DNA of 64,000 nt from Mycolicibacterium peregrinum (GCF_001665785.1 NZ_LZSO01000027.1:48742-112741), one strand, 5' to 3'. Shown: positions 7,620 through 16,593, counted from the first letter of the stretch. Made by a program: numbers and translations. The notes: a model not told the origin generated them from the letters alone.

Positions 7620-8724
7620 TGTTGACCGGGGCGACCCTGACCGGAGTGCCGTAGGTCGACGCGTGCACCATCATCCCGTCGCCGATGTAGATGCCCACGT
7701 GGGAGGCGTCGGAGTAATAGGTCACCACATCACCCGGCTGCATCGAATCTGCCGAGACGGGCTGACCGCCGCGGGCCATGGCCTGGCTCGAATGCGGCAG
7801 CGAGATGCCGGCATGCTGGAACGCCCACATCACCAGACCCGAGCAGTCGAAGGAGCTCGGACCGGCCGCGCCCCAGGAGTACGGCGAGCCGATGCGGCTC
7901 AGAGCGGCCTGGATGACGGTGCCGGAGTGTCCGTCGCCGCCACCCGGGAGTGCACCTTCCGGCGGGGCGACGTCACCGGGCGGAATGCCGTTCGGCGGGT
8001 CGGCCAACACGGCGGGATCCTGCGCCGGCGGCAACGCCTCGGGGGCGGGCACCGGCGGGGTCGGCGGCAGGGCGTTCATCGCTTCCCGCTGGGCCGGGCT
8101 CAGGGCCTGGTACTGCGACTTCACGATCGCGATCTGTACCTGCAGCTGGCTTTGCTTGGATTGCAGATCGGCGCGCACCGCGGCAGCCTGCTCGGCGGCG
8201 GTCTTGGCGTCGGCCGCCGATTTCGCCGATTCACGCTCGGCCACGGCGGCCTTCTCGCCCACCGAACGGAAGTTCTTCATCTGCGCCGACATCTCGGTCG
8301 CCATCACCCGCTGCACGGCGAGCTGCTCGATCAGCTGCTGCGGTGAGCCCGCCGTCAGGATCGCGTCGACGCCCGAGGTGCGGCCGCCCATGTACTGGGC
8401 CGCAGCTACTTTGTTGACCGAAGTCTGAAAGGTTGCCAGCTGCGACTTGGCCTCGTCGACCGTCGCGGCGTCTTCGGCGTGCTTGCGCTCCGCAGTCTCT
8501 TGTGCGGCAACCTTGTTGTTCAGGTCGAGCTGTGCCGAGTGCATGGCCTCGGTGGTCTGCTCTGCCTGACGGGACAACTCGTTGAGCTTTGCCATCGCAT
8601 CGTCGGCGGGATCGGCCTGCGAACTCGCGGCCATCAGTCCGGATATCAAGGTCAAGCTCGCTATTACACCTACAACGGGTCGCTTGAAACGACTTGTGGG
8701 CCGGTGCGCGCGCTCGTGCCTCAA
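7588..8724 (-). CDS. ripC: secreted NlpC/P60 peptidoglycan endopeptidase RipC
   Basis: A 378-residue exported hydrolase that cuts the D-Glu-meso-DAP bond of peptide stems. Residues 14-36 form the signal segment, 40-220 a long Ala/Gln/Lys-rich coiled coil that in this family binds FtsEX-type partners or self-inhibits, 221-262 a Pro-rich linker, and 263-378 the NlpC/P60 domain with catalytic Cys294 (SFDCSGLV), His342 (ASHVGIY) and His354 (MVHAS). The start is a TTG preceded by GAGGAC about 7 bases away; the N-terminus is less certain than the rest. It matches Rv2190c (385 residues). Confidence 0.9.
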   Translation of the reverse strand: MRHERAHRPTSRFKRPVVGVIASLTLISGLMAASSQADPADDAMAKLNELSRQAEQTTEAMHSAQLDLNNKVAAQETAERKHAEDAATVDEAKSQLATFQTSVNKVAAAQYMGGRTSGVDAILTAGSPQQLIEQLAVQRVMATEMSAQMKNFRSVGEKAAVAERESAKSAADAKTAAEQAAAVRADLQSKQSQLQVQIAIVKSQYQALSPAQREAMNALPPTPPVPAPEALPPAQDPAVLADPPNGIPPGDVAPPEGALPGGGDGHSGTVIQAALSRIGSPYSWGAAGPSSFDCSGLVMWAFQHAGISLPHSSQAMARGGQPVSADSMQPGDVVTYYSDASHVGIYIGDGMMVHASTYGTPVRVAPVNNAPIYNVRRY

Positions 8725-8876
8725 GTTTTTGTCCTCACAACTGGCGATGGCGAGCCGCCTCGAACTGCTCTTAGGTCTCAGATAGGTTACGAAACGGCAT
8801 CGGCCTTGTCCAACAGAAGCTGCAAATTTAACAGCCCACCCGGAATATTTTCCTGTGCACGAAGCGCTGCGTGTCG

Positions 8877-9143
8877 TCAGGCAACTCCAAATCTGCCGTT
8901 CCGGTGAATGGGCACGAGCCGCAGCCGCGGCGCAAGGCCCACGTCAGCGAGCACTTCCAGTGCCTGACGCTCGTCGTCCAGCAAAGTTTCGGGAATCCCG
9001 AGCAGAACACTGACAACGCAGTCCTGGCAGCCGGGCCCGCGCACTGCGCAATCGTCGCAGTCGATGGTCACGCTGCCGATATCGGGCTCATGGGGGTAGG
9101 GCTCGTCGGCGTGAAACCAGTCGTCCTGGCGTACTCCGCTCAT
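8877..9143 (-). CDS. small cysteine-rich conserved hypothetical protein
   Basis: An 88-residue protein not assigned to a known family. Its core is DCDDCAVRGPGCQDCVVSVLLG, four cysteines spaced C-x2-C-x6-C-x2-C, then an acidic helix and a basic C-terminus (RLRLVPIHRNGRF). Such spacing suggests zinc or Fe-S binding, which is inference. The ATG at 9143 is chosen over one further upstream because GAGAGGA stands 8 bases before it and because it leaves a separate promoter region for the divergent exonuclease gene. The divergent position next to a nuclease fusion may hint at DNA metabolism, without proof. Confidence 0.6.
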   Translation of the reverse strand: MSGVRQDDWFHADEPYPHEPDIGSVTIDCDDCAVRGPGCQDCVVSVLLGIPETLLDDERQALEVLADVGLAPRLRLVPIHRNGRFGVA

Positions 9144-9261
9144 CTTGACCGTCCTCTCGATCGGTGTTGGGCGCACGCTATCGGGACCGACCGACAAGTA
9201 GCGGCGCGCCGATCCAGCGCGACACGCGGACAGCCGGCCTCAGATTGTCGGGGGCAGTGCC

Positions 9262-9267
9262 TACCGT
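9262..9267 (+). promoter_or_regulatory. -10 element of the exonuclease/GIY-YIG gene, leaderless start
   Basis: TACCGT ends 7 bases before the ATG at 9275, placing the transcription start on or next to the start codon; no Shine-Dalgarno is present. This supports the 9275 start over the longer frame. Confidence 0.45.
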
Positions 9268-9274
9268 CATCGAC

Positions 9275-11152
9275 ATGGGCCAGCGCAAGATCGCCGAAGC
9301 CGAGCAGCTGGCCTTCGGCTTCGGCCCGGACGGCGCCATGGACGCCTTCTCACTCGCCGACACCACCTTCGTGGTGGTGGACCTGGAGACCACCGGAGGC
9401 CGGGCCACCGCGAAGACACCGGGCGACAGCTACGACGCCATCACCGAGATCGGCGCGGTCAAGATCCGCGGCGGCGAGGTGCTCGGCGAGTTGGCGACAC
9501 TCGTCGACCCCGGTCGCGCCATCCCACCGCAGATCGTCGAACTCACCGGGATCACCACGGCGATGGTGCGCGATGCACCGAAGATCGACAGCGTCCTCCC
9601 CATGTTTCTGGAGTTCTCCCGAGGTGCGGTGCTGGTCGCCCACAACGCCGGTTTCGACATCGGCTTCCTGCGGGCGGCCGCCCAACGGGCGGAGCTCGGC
9701 TGGCCGCGGCCTCCGGTGCTGTGCACGGTCAAACTCGCCCGCCGCGTCCTCACCCGGGACGAGGCGCCCAGCGTGAAGCTGTCGGCCCTGGCCCGGCTGT
9801 TCGGGGCGTCCACGACGCCCACTCACCGCGCGCTTGACGATGCCCGTGCCACCGTCGACGTCCTGCACGGGCTGATCGAGCGGGTCGGCAACCAGGGCAT
9901 CCACACCTTCGCCGACCTGAAGAACTATCTGCCCGACGTCACACCGGCCCAGCGGCGCAACCGCTCACTGGCCGACCGGCTGCCCAACCGTCCCGGCGTA
10001 TACCTGTTCCGCGGTCCCTCCGACGAGGTGCTCTACGTGGGCACCGCAGTCGATCTGCGACGCCGGGTCCGCCAGTACTTCACCGGCGCCGACCCGCGGA
10101 CCCGGATGAAGGAGATGGCCTCGCTGGCGCGCGCCGTCGACCATGTCGAATGCGCCCATGATCTGGAGGCCGGGGTCCGCGAGCTCCGATTGCTCGCGGC
10201 GCACGCGCCGCCGTACAACCGGCGCTCCAAGTACCCGCAGCGGTGGTGGTGGGTGGCCCTCACCGACGAGGCCTTCCCACGACTGTCGGCGGTGCGAAAC
10301 CCTGGGCACCGCACCGCTTTCGGACCGTTCTCGGCCCGGTCCGACGCAATCCAGTCGGCGGCGCTGCTGGCCCGGTTCACCGGGGTGCGCACCTGCACGG
10401 CCCGCTTCGGAGCGGCAGCCACGCACCGCTGTCCCGAAGTCGAACTCTCCCCGTGCCCGGCACCGCAGGACACCGGGGCCGCGCAGTACGCGGCGGCGGT
10501 GCAACGTGCCACCGCACTGATCGACGGCACCGACCACAGTGCGCTGGCGGCCACGCTCACCCATATCGGCGAGGTCGCGGCAGCCCGACGGTACGAGACC
10601 GCGGCCCGGTTGCGCGATCACGCCGCGGTCGCCATCGAGGCACTGTGGCGGGGGCAGCGGTTACGCGCCCTGGCCGATCTCCCCGAACTCGTTGCCGCCC
10701 GCGCCGACGGCAACGGTGGCTGGCATTTCGCGGTGATCCGCCATGGCCAACTGGCCGGGGCAGGCACAGCCGCGCGCGGGGTTCCGCCGATGCCGGTGGT
10801 CGACGCGATCTGCGCTGCCGCGCAGGTGATCCTGCCCACCGCAACACCTTTGGGTGGCGCGCTCGTGGAGGAGACCGCGCTCATCGCCCGCTGGCTGGCC
10901 GCACCCGGGGTCCGCATCGTGCGTACCGACACCGGCTACGCGACACCGATCGGGGCAGCGGGCCGCTACGCACCGTGGGCCGCCACCGCCCGTTCGGCCC
11001 GCCTGGCCGCGGCCCAGCAGCCGAACTCAGAACTGCAGGCTGAACCGCACCCAACGCGCGAGCAGTTGTTCGGCCGCACCCGAGTCGATCGCCTCGACGG
11101 CCCGCTCCAGACCGGCCTCCCACGCCGGCACCCACTTGGCGTCGCTGGCTAG
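9275..11152 (+). CDS. DEDDh 3'-5' exonuclease fused to a UvrC-type GIY-YIG domain (Rv2191-like)
   Basis: A 625-residue fusion. Residues 30-200 are a DnaQ-type exonuclease: VVDLETTGG (Asp36, Glu38), HNAGFDIGFL and HRALDDARAT give the DEDDh set. Residues about 230-320 are a GIY-YIG nuclease domain (RPGVYLFRGPSDEVLYVGTAVDLRRRVRQ) like the N-half of UvrC. A UVR-like helix pair (AAARRYETAARLRDHAAVA) follows near 435-450. The RNase H-like endonuclease and helix-hairpin-helix domains of true UvrC are absent. The family is actinobacterial (Rv2191) and a repair or proofreading-like role is likely but unproven. The last 42 codons run antisense through the 3' end of trpD. Confidence 0.82.
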   Translation: MGQRKIAEAEQLAFGFGPDGAMDAFSLADTTFVVVDLETTGGRATAKTPGDSYDAITEIGAVKIRGGEVLGELATLVDPGRAIPPQIVELTGITTAMVRDAPKIDSVLPMFLEFSRGAVLVAHNAGFDIGFLRAAAQRAELGWPRPPVLCTVKLARRVLTRDEAPSVKLSALARLFGASTTPTHRALDDARATVDVLHGLIERVGNQGIHTFADLKNYLPDVTPAQRRNRSLADRLPNRPGVYLFRGPSDEVLYVGTAVDLRRRVRQYFTGADPRTRMKEMASLARAVDHVECAHDLEAGVRELRLLAAHAPPYNRRSKYPQRWWWVALTDEAFPRLSAVRNPGHRTAFGPFSARSDAIQSAALLARFTGVRTCTARFGAAATHRCPEVELSPCPAPQDTGAAQYAAAVQRATALIDGTDHSALAATLTHIGEVAAARRYETAARLRDHAAVAIEALWRGQRLRALADLPELVAARADGNGGWHFAVIRHGQLAGAGTAARGVPPMPVVDAICAAAQVILPTATPLGGALVEETALIARWLAAPGVRIVRTDTGYATPIGAAGRYAPWAATARSARLAAAQQPNSELQAEPHPTREQLFGRTRVDRLDGPLQTGLPRRHPLGVAG

Positions 11153-12121
11153 CCCGGCATGGGCGACCATGGCGCCCGCCGCATTGAGCACCACCGCGTC
11201 ACGCACCGGGCCCTTGGCGCCGCCCAGCACGGCCCGCGCCTCGGCGGCGTTGGCCGTGGCGTCACCGCCCACCAACTCCCTGATGTCCGCGCGCTTGAAT
11301 CCGAAGGCCGCCGGGTCGAACTTCAGCCGGTCCACCGTCCCGGCCTGGACGCGCCAGATGGTGCTGGTGGTCGTCGTGGTGAGCTCGTCGAGACCGTCGT
11401 CGCCGTGCACCACCAGCACGCTGGAACCACGGGCAGCGTAGACCCCGGCCATCACCTCGGCCAGGTCGTCGAATGCGCAGCCGATCAGCCCGGCGCGCGG
11501 CCCGGCCGGATTGGTGAGCGGCCCAAGCAGATTGAAGACCGTGGGAACCCCGATCTCCCGGCGCACCACCGAGGCGTGCCGATACGACGGGTGGAACTGC
11601 GGCGCGAAGGCGAACCCGATGCCCACCTCGGCGACACTGCGCGCCACCTCGTCGGGGCCCAGGTCGATCCGCACCCCGAGCGCCTCCAGGGTGTCCGCGC
11701 CACCCGACAGCGAGGACGCCGCCCGGTTGCCGTGTTTGATCACCGGCACGCCGCAGGCCGCCACCACGATGGCCGCCATGGTCGACAGGTTCACCGTGTT
11801 GGCCCCATCGCCACCGGTCCCCACGATGTCGACGGTCTCGTGACCGATCTGATCTGTCGGCACCCGACGCGCGTGCGACAGCATGATGTCGGCCAACTCC
11901 CCGACCTCCGCCGAGGTGGGCCGCTTCATCTTCATCGCCACCGCGAAGCCGGCGATCTGAGCCGGAGTCGCGACCCCGGTCATGATCTGGTCCATGGCCC
12001 AACCCGCATAACCGTTGGGCAGGCTCTGCTCGGTGGTCAGGCGCCCGAGAATGAGCGGCCACGACGGTGCCGCCACAGAGCCGGACGACGATGCGGATAG
12101 CGGTGAAGATGCAGGAGCCAC
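11027..12121 (-). CDS. trpD: anthranilate phosphoribosyltransferase
   Basis: Second step of tryptophan synthesis: joins anthranilate to PRPP. The 364-residue protein has the PRPP-binding GTGGDGANTVNLST, KHGNRAASSLSGGAD and the Met/Lys-rich IMTGVATPAQIAGFAVAMKMK region of class IV phosphoribosyltransferases. An N-terminal extension of about 20 residues precedes WPLILGRLT, as in Rv2192c (370 residues). Other trp genes are not nearby, which is normal for mycobacteria. Its 3' end overlaps the convergent exonuclease fusion by 126 bases. The short start is not excluded. Confidence 0.92.
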   Translation of the reverse strand: MAPASSPLSASSSGSVAAPSWPLILGRLTTEQSLPNGYAGWAMDQIMTGVATPAQIAGFAVAMKMKRPTSAEVGELADIMLSHARRVPTDQIGHETVDIVGTGGDGANTVNLSTMAAIVVAACGVPVIKHGNRAASSLSGGADTLEALGVRIDLGPDEVARSVAEVGIGFAFAPQFHPSYRHASVVRREIGVPTVFNLLGPLTNPAGPRAGLIGCAFDDLAEVMAGVYAARGSSVLVVHGDDGLDELTTTTTSTIWRVQAGTVDRLKFDPAAFGFKRADIRELVGGDATANAAEARAVLGGAKGPVRDAVVLNAAGAMVAHAGLASDAKWVPAWEAGLERAVEAIDSGAAEQLLARWVRFSLQF

Positions 12122-12232
12122 CGCCGAATGCTATCGCCCGGGCGGGACTCGTCTCCGGGGCGAGGGGAACCCGACGCGACACGAATCCGACCAATTGCTC
12201 GACCCGGGTGGAGTTCGACAACTACAAAGCGT

Positions 12233-12238
12233 CATACT
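12233..12238 (+). promoter_or_regulatory. -10 element of ctaE, probable leaderless transcript
   Basis: CATACT ends 7 bases before the GTG start of ctaE at 12246. No Shine-Dalgarno sequence lies between. A clear -35 is not visible. asnB has the same hexamer in the same position. Confidence 0.45.
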
Positions 12239-12245
12239 TGCGGAT

Positions 12246-12857
12246 GTGACGAGCGCTGTAGGTACCTCGGGAACGGCAATAACGTCGCGCGTTCATTCGC
12301 TGAACAGACCAAACATGGTCAGTGTCGGCACCATCGTGTGGCTTTCCAGTGAACTCATGTTCTTTGCTGGACTCTTCGCGATGTATTTCACCGCGCGCGC
12401 CCAAGCCGGTGGCAACTGGCCGCCCGAGCCGACCGAACTCAATTTGGCCCTTGCTGTTCCGGTGACGCTGGTTCTGATCGCGTCATCCTTCACCTGCCAG
12501 ATGGGCGTGTTCGCCGCCGAGCGCGGCGACGTGTTCGGGCTGCGCCGGTGGTATGTGATCACGTTCCTGATGGGCCTGTTCTTCGTGCTGGGCCAGGGAT
12601 ACGAGTACATCCACCTGGTCGAGCACGGCACCACCATCCCGGGCAGTGCCTACGGATCGGTCTTCTATCTCGCGACCGGTTTCCACGGCCTGCACGTCAT
12701 CGGCGGACTTGTTGCGTTCATCTTGCTGCTGGCCCGCACCAAGATGAGTAAGTTCACGCCCGCACAGGCCACCGCGGCGATCGTCGTCTCGTACTACTGG
12801 CACTTCGTCGACATCGTCTGGATTGCGCTGTTCGCCACCATCTACTTCGTCCGCTGA
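12246..12857 (+). CDS. ctaE: cytochrome c oxidase (aa3) subunit III
   Basis: Integral membrane subunit of the aa3 terminal oxidase within the bcc-aa3 supercomplex. From the GTG at 12246 the protein is 203 residues, the same as Rv2193, starting TSAVGTSGTAITSRVHSLNRP. It shows five hydrophobic segments (around SVGTIVWLSSELMFFAG, LAVPVTLVLIASSF, WYVITFLMGLFFVLGQ, GLHVIGGLVAFILLL, and the C-terminal HFVDIVWIALFATIYF), the short five-helix actinobacterial form, with conserved E and H residues in the helices. An in-frame extension back to 12015 lies antisense to trpD and is rejected. It is the first gene of ctaE-qcrC-qcrA-qcrB. Confidence 0.95.
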   Translation: MTSAVGTSGTAITSRVHSLNRPNMVSVGTIVWLSSELMFFAGLFAMYFTARAQAGGNWPPEPTELNLALAVPVTLVLIASSFTCQMGVFAAERGDVFGLRRWYVITFLMGLFFVLGQGYEYIHLVEHGTTIPGSAYGSVFYLATGFHGLHVIGGLVAFILLLARTKMSKFTPAQATAAIVVSYYWHFVDIVWIALFATIYFVR

Positions 12858-12895
12858 TCGGCCGGCCGATGTTCGATTCGATGAGAAGGGGTTCG

Positions 12896-13702
12896 ATGAC
12901 CAGCAAGTCGCGCCGACGACTGCGCCGACGACTGTCAGCAGGTCTCCTGCTGTTGGTCGGCCTGTCAGTCGCAGGTGGTGTTGCGGCCACGCTGACACCC
13001 ACACCGCAGGTCGCAGTCGCCGACGAATCTCAGTCGGCACTGCTGCGCACCGGTAAGCAACTGTTCGACACGTCGTGCGTTTCGTGCCACGGCGCCAACC
13101 TGCAGGGTGTGCCCGACCGTGGGCCCAGCCTGATCGGCACCGGCGAGGCCGCGGTGTACTTCCAGGTGTCGACCGGTCGCATGCCCGCGATGCGCGGTGA
13201 GGCCCAGGCACCGTCCAAGCCCGAGCACTTCGACGAGAACCAGATCGACGCTCTCGGCGCCTTTGTTCAGGCCAACGGCGGCGGCCCGACCCTGATCCGC
13301 GACGAGCACGGCGGCGTGGCCCAGGAATCGCTGATCGGGTCCAACGTGGCCCGCGGCGGCGACCTGTTCCGGCTGAACTGCGCGTCCTGCCACAACTTCA
13401 CCGGCAAGGGTGGCGCGCTGTCCTCCGGTAAGTACGCGCCGGACCTCGGTGAGACCGAGCCGGCACAGATCTACACCGCGATGCAGACCGGGCCGCAGAA
13501 CATGCCCAAGTTCTCCGACCGGCAGCTGTCGCCGGAAGAGAAGCGCGACATCGTCGCCTACGTCCGTGAGTCGGCTCAGACGCCCAGCTACGGCGGATAC
13601 GGGCTCGGCGGCTTCGGCCCCGCGCCCGAGGGCATGGCGATGTGGATTATCGGAATGGTCGCCGCTATCGGCGTGGCAATGTGGATCGGGGCACGAGCAT
13701 GA
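12896..13702 (+). CDS. qcrC: cytochrome bc1 complex diheme cytochrome c subunit QcrC
   Basis: The diheme cytochrome cc of the mycobacterial bcc complex, passing electrons from QcrA directly to the aa3 oxidase without a soluble cytochrome c. Two heme c motifs are seen, CVSCH (residues about 61-65) and CASCH (about 160-164), both exposed outside the membrane, with an N-terminal signal-anchor (LLLLVGLSVAGGVAA) and a C-terminal transmembrane helix (MAMWIIGMVAAIGVAMWIG). The ATG at 12896 is preferred because AGAAGG stands 6 bases before it; ATGs at 12869 and 12881 are in frame. Its stop overlaps the qcrA start (ATGA). Confidence 0.93.
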   Translation: MTSKSRRRLRRRLSAGLLLLVGLSVAGGVAATLTPTPQVAVADESQSALLRTGKQLFDTSCVSCHGANLQGVPDRGPSLIGTGEAAVYFQVSTGRMPAMRGEAQAPSKPEHFDENQIDALGAFVQANGGGPTLIRDEHGGVAQESLIGSNVARGGDLFRLNCASCHNFTGKGGALSSGKYAPDLGETEPAQIYTAMQTGPQNMPKFSDRQLSPEEKRDIVAYVRESAQTPSYGGYGLGGFGPAPEGMAMWIIGMVAAIGVAMWIGARA

Positions 13703-14865
13703 CCGACAACACCCCGAAGATTCCGTCCGACGCCGAACTGGCCGAGATGTCGCGTGAGGAGCTCGTCGAGCTCGGCGGCAAGATCGACGGTGTCGAGACC
13801 ATCTTCAAGGAGCCTCGGTGGCCGGTCCCCGGCACCAAGGCCGAGAAGCGCACCGAGCGGCTGGTCGCGTACTGGCTTCTGCTCGGCGGTGTTTCGGGCC
13901 TGGCACTGCTGCTGATCTTCCTGTTCTGGCCGTGGGAGTACCAGCCCTTCGGTTCGGAGGGCGAGTTCCTCTACTCACTGGCCACTCCGCTGTACGGCCT
14001 GACCTTCGGCCTGTCGATCCTGGCGATCGGCATCGGCGCGGTGCTGTTCCAGAAGAAGTTCATCCCCGAGGAGATCTCGGTCCAGGACCGCCACGACGGG
14101 CGTTCCCCCGAGATCGCCCGCAAGACCATCGCAGCCAATCTGACCGACGCCCTGGAGGGCTCGACCGTCAAGCGCCGCAAGCTCATCGGCTTGTCGCTGG
14201 GCATCGGCCTCGGCGCATTCGGGGCCGGCACCCTGGTGGCCTTCATCGGCGGTCTGATCAAGAACCCGTGGAAGCCCGTGGTGCCCACCGCGGAAGGCAA
14301 GAAGGCCGTGTTGTGGACCTCGGGGTGGACGCCCCGATTCCACGGCGAGACCATCTACCTGGCTCGCGCGACCGGACGTCCCGGTTCGTCGCCGTTCGTC
14401 AAGATGCGGCCGGAGGATCTCGACGCCGGTGGCATGGAGACGGTCTTCCCCTGGCGCGAGTCTGACGGCGACGGCACCACCGTCGAGTCCGAGCACCACC
14501 TCACCGAGATCTCGATGGGTGTGCGTAACCCGGTCATGTTGATCCGCATCAAGCCGGCCGACATGCCCCGCGTGGTCAAGCGAAAAGGCCAGGAGAGCTT
14601 CAACTTTGGTGAGCTGTTCGCCTACACCAAGGTCTGCTCGCACCTGGGCTGCCCCTCGTCGCTGTACGAGCAGCAGACCTACCGCATCCTGTGCCCGTGC
14701 CACCAGTCGCAGTTCGACGCGTTGCACTTCGCCAAGCCCATATTCGGTCCGGCTGCGCGCGCGTTGGCGCAGCTGCCCATCACCATCGACAAAGACGGCT
14801 ACCTGGTCGCCAACGGCGACTTCGTCGAGCCCGTCGGACCGGCATTCTGGGAGCGCAAATCATGA
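13699..14865 (+). CDS. qcrA: cytochrome bc1 complex Rieske iron-sulfur subunit QcrA
   Basis: The Rieske [2Fe-2S] protein of complex III, 388 residues from the ATG that overlaps the qcrC stop. Cluster ligands are in CSHLGC and CPCHQSQFD. Three hydrophobic segments precede the cluster domain (around YWLLLGGVSGLALLLIFLFW, LTFGLSILAIGIGAVLF and LGIGLGAFGAGTLVAFIGG), as in the actinobacterial three-helix form rather than the single-helix mitochondrial one. The long cytoplasmic N-terminus (residues 1-55) is highly charged. Start and stop both overlap neighbours by ATGA, giving tight coupling of QcrC, QcrA and QcrB. Confidence 0.95.
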   Translation: MTDNTPKIPSDAELAEMSREELVELGGKIDGVETIFKEPRWPVPGTKAEKRTERLVAYWLLLGGVSGLALLLIFLFWPWEYQPFGSEGEFLYSLATPLYGLTFGLSILAIGIGAVLFQKKFIPEEISVQDRHDGRSPEIARKTIAANLTDALEGSTVKRRKLIGLSLGIGLGAFGAGTLVAFIGGLIKNPWKPVVPTAEGKKAVLWTSGWTPRFHGETIYLARATGRPGSSPFVKMRPEDLDAGGMETVFPWRESDGDGTTVESEHHLTEISMGVRNPVMLIRIKPADMPRVVKRKGQESFNFGELFAYTKVCSHLGCPSSLYEQQTYRILCPCHQSQFDALHFAKPIFGPAARALAQLPITIDKDGYLVANGDFVEPVGPAFWERKS

Positions 14866-16499
14866 GCCCTGACCTTGCCAAGATCGCTGCCGCACAGGGC
14901 GATGCGATCGATTCCCGTTATCACCCGTCGGCGGCGGTGCGCCGGCAGCTGAACAAGGTGTTCCCCACCCACTGGTCCTTCCTGCTGGGTGAGATCGCGC
15001 TGTACAGCTTCATCGTGCTGCTGATCACCGGTGTCTGGCTGACGCTGTTCTTCGATCCGTCGATGGCACACGTCACCTACGACGGTGTGTACCAACCGCT
15101 TCGGGGCGTGCAGATGTCGCGGGCCTACGAGTCCGCACTGCAGATCAGCTTCGAGGTGCGCGGCGGGTTGTTCGTCCGCCAGATCCACCACTGGGCCGCA
15201 CTGATGTTCGCCGCGTCGATCATGGTGCACATGGCACGCATCTTCTTCACCGGTGCGTTCCGCCGCCCGCGTGAGGCCAACTGGGTGATCGGCTCGCTGC
15301 TGCTGATCCTGGCGATGTTCGAGGGTTACTTCGGTTACTCGCTGCCCGACGATCTGCTGTCCGGTATCGGTCTGCGCGCCGCACTGTCGTCGATCACCCT
15401 GGGCATGCCGATCATCGGAACCTGGCTGCACTGGGCGCTGTTCGGCGGGGACTTCCCCGGCGAGATCCTGATCCCGCGCCTGTACGCACTGCACATCCTG
15501 CTGATCCCGGGCATCATCCTGGCCCTGATCGGCGCGCACATGGCGCTGGTGTGGTTCCAGAAGCACACCCAGTTCCCCGGCCCCGGCCGCACCGAGCACA
15601 ACGTTGTCGGCGTGCGCGTCATGCCGGTGTTCGCGGTGAAGTCGGGTGCGTTCTTCGCGATGATCACCGGTGTCCTCGGCCTCATGGGCGGTCTGCTGAC
15701 GATCAACCCGATCTGGAATCTGGGGCCCTACAAGCCGTCTCAGATCTCGGCGGGTAGCCAGCCAGACTTCTACATGATGTGGACCGAAGGCCTGGCGCGT
15801 ATCTGGCCGGCCTGGGAGTTCTACCCGTTCGGTCACACCATCCCGGCGGTGGTCTGGGTCGCGTTGATCATGGGCGGTGTGTTCGGTCTGTTGATCGCCT
15901 ACCCCTTCATCGAGCGGAAGGTCACCGGCGACGACGCCCACCACAACCTGCTGCAGCGTCCGCGTGATGTGCCGGTGCGTACCGCGATCGGTGCCATGGC
16001 GATCGCGTTCTACATGGTGCTGACCCTGGCCGCGATGAACGACATCATCGCGCTCAAGTTCCACATCTCGCTGAACGCGACCACGTGGATCGGCCGTATC
16101 GGCATGGTGGTGCTCCCGGGCATCGTGTACTTCATCGCCTACCGGTGGGCCATCTCGTTGCAGCGCAGCGACCGTGCGGTGCTGGAGCACGGCATCGAGA
16201 CCGGCATCATCAAGCGCCTGCCGCACGGTGCCTATGTCGAGCTGCACCAGCCGCTGGGACCGGTGGACGACCACGGTCACCCGATTCCGCTGGAATACCA
16301 GGGCGCTGCCCTGCCGAAGCGGATGAACAAGCTCGGTTCGGCTGGTTCACCCGGCACCGGCAGTTTCCTGTTCGCCGATCCGGCGGTCGAGCACGAGGCG
16401 CTCACCGAGGCTGCTCATGCCTCCGAGCACAAGGCCCTGACCGCTCTGCGCGAACAGCAGGAGCGAAATGGCAACGGGGAGACCAACGGTCACCACTGA
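14862..16499 (+). CDS. qcrB: cytochrome b subunit QcrB of the bcc complex
   Basis: Di-heme cytochrome b carrying both quinone sites, 545 residues. Heme ligands lie in RQIHHWAALMFAASIMVHMAR and the paired GTWLHW / ALHILLIPG helices; PDFYMMWTEG at 301-310 takes the place of the usual PEWY segment of the Qo site. Thr308 corresponds, as I recall, to Thr313 of M. tuberculosis QcrB, the residue whose change gives telacebec (Q203) resistance; here it is the sensitive-type threonine. The long charged C-terminal extension is typical of Actinobacteria. The start ATG overlaps the qcrA stop. A strong hairpin terminator follows. Confidence 0.95.
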   Translation: MSPDLAKIAAAQGDAIDSRYHPSAAVRRQLNKVFPTHWSFLLGEIALYSFIVLLITGVWLTLFFDPSMAHVTYDGVYQPLRGVQMSRAYESALQISFEVRGGLFVRQIHHWAALMFAASIMVHMARIFFTGAFRRPREANWVIGSLLLILAMFEGYFGYSLPDDLLSGIGLRAALSSITLGMPIIGTWLHWALFGGDFPGEILIPRLYALHILLIPGIILALIGAHMALVWFQKHTQFPGPGRTEHNVVGVRVMPVFAVKSGAFFAMITGVLGLMGGLLTINPIWNLGPYKPSQISAGSQPDFYMMWTEGLARIWPAWEFYPFGHTIPAVVWVALIMGGVFGLLIAYPFIERKVTGDDAHHNLLQRPRDVPVRTAIGAMAIAFYMVLTLAAMNDIIALKFHISLNATTWIGRIGMVVLPGIVYFIAYRWAISLQRSDRAVLEHGIETGIIKRLPHGAYVELHQPLGPVDDHGHPIPLEYQGAALPKRMNKLGSAGSPGTGSFLFADPAVEHEALTEAAHASEHKALTALREQQERNGNGETNGHH

Positions 16500-16514
16500 C
16501 CACTCCCCTACCCC

Positions 16515-16558
16515 AAACAATCGCCGCAGCCTCTCGAAAGAGGTTGCGGTGATTGTTT
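16515..16558 (+). terminator. intrinsic terminator after qcrB
   Basis: A 19-bp stem (16515-16533 with 16540-16558, two G-U pairs) closes a six-base loop and is followed by TTTTA, 15 bases after the qcrB stop. Flanking A and T runs let it work in both directions, so it probably also ends the transcript of the minus-strand gene beyond it. Confidence 0.85.
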
Positions 16559-16593
16559 TATGTGGGGAGGTGCGGAGCAGGCGACGACGAGCG

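Noticed and set aside
8725..8876. A c-di-AMP (ydaO-type) riboswitch before ripC, since such elements precede some actinobacterial wall hydrolases.
   Set aside because: Only about 150 bases are available and I could not lay out the conserved pseudoknot core; a covariance-model search would decide.
12015..12245. Extension of ctaE by 77 codons.
   Set aside because: It overlaps trpD in antisense; the GTG at 12246 gives the exact family length and has a -10 element before it.
14799..16280. Long minus-strand open frame (493 codons) opposite qcrB.
   Set aside because: An artefact of high third-position GC; its translation is Asp/His/Arg/Gln-rich without any motif, and qcrB is certain.
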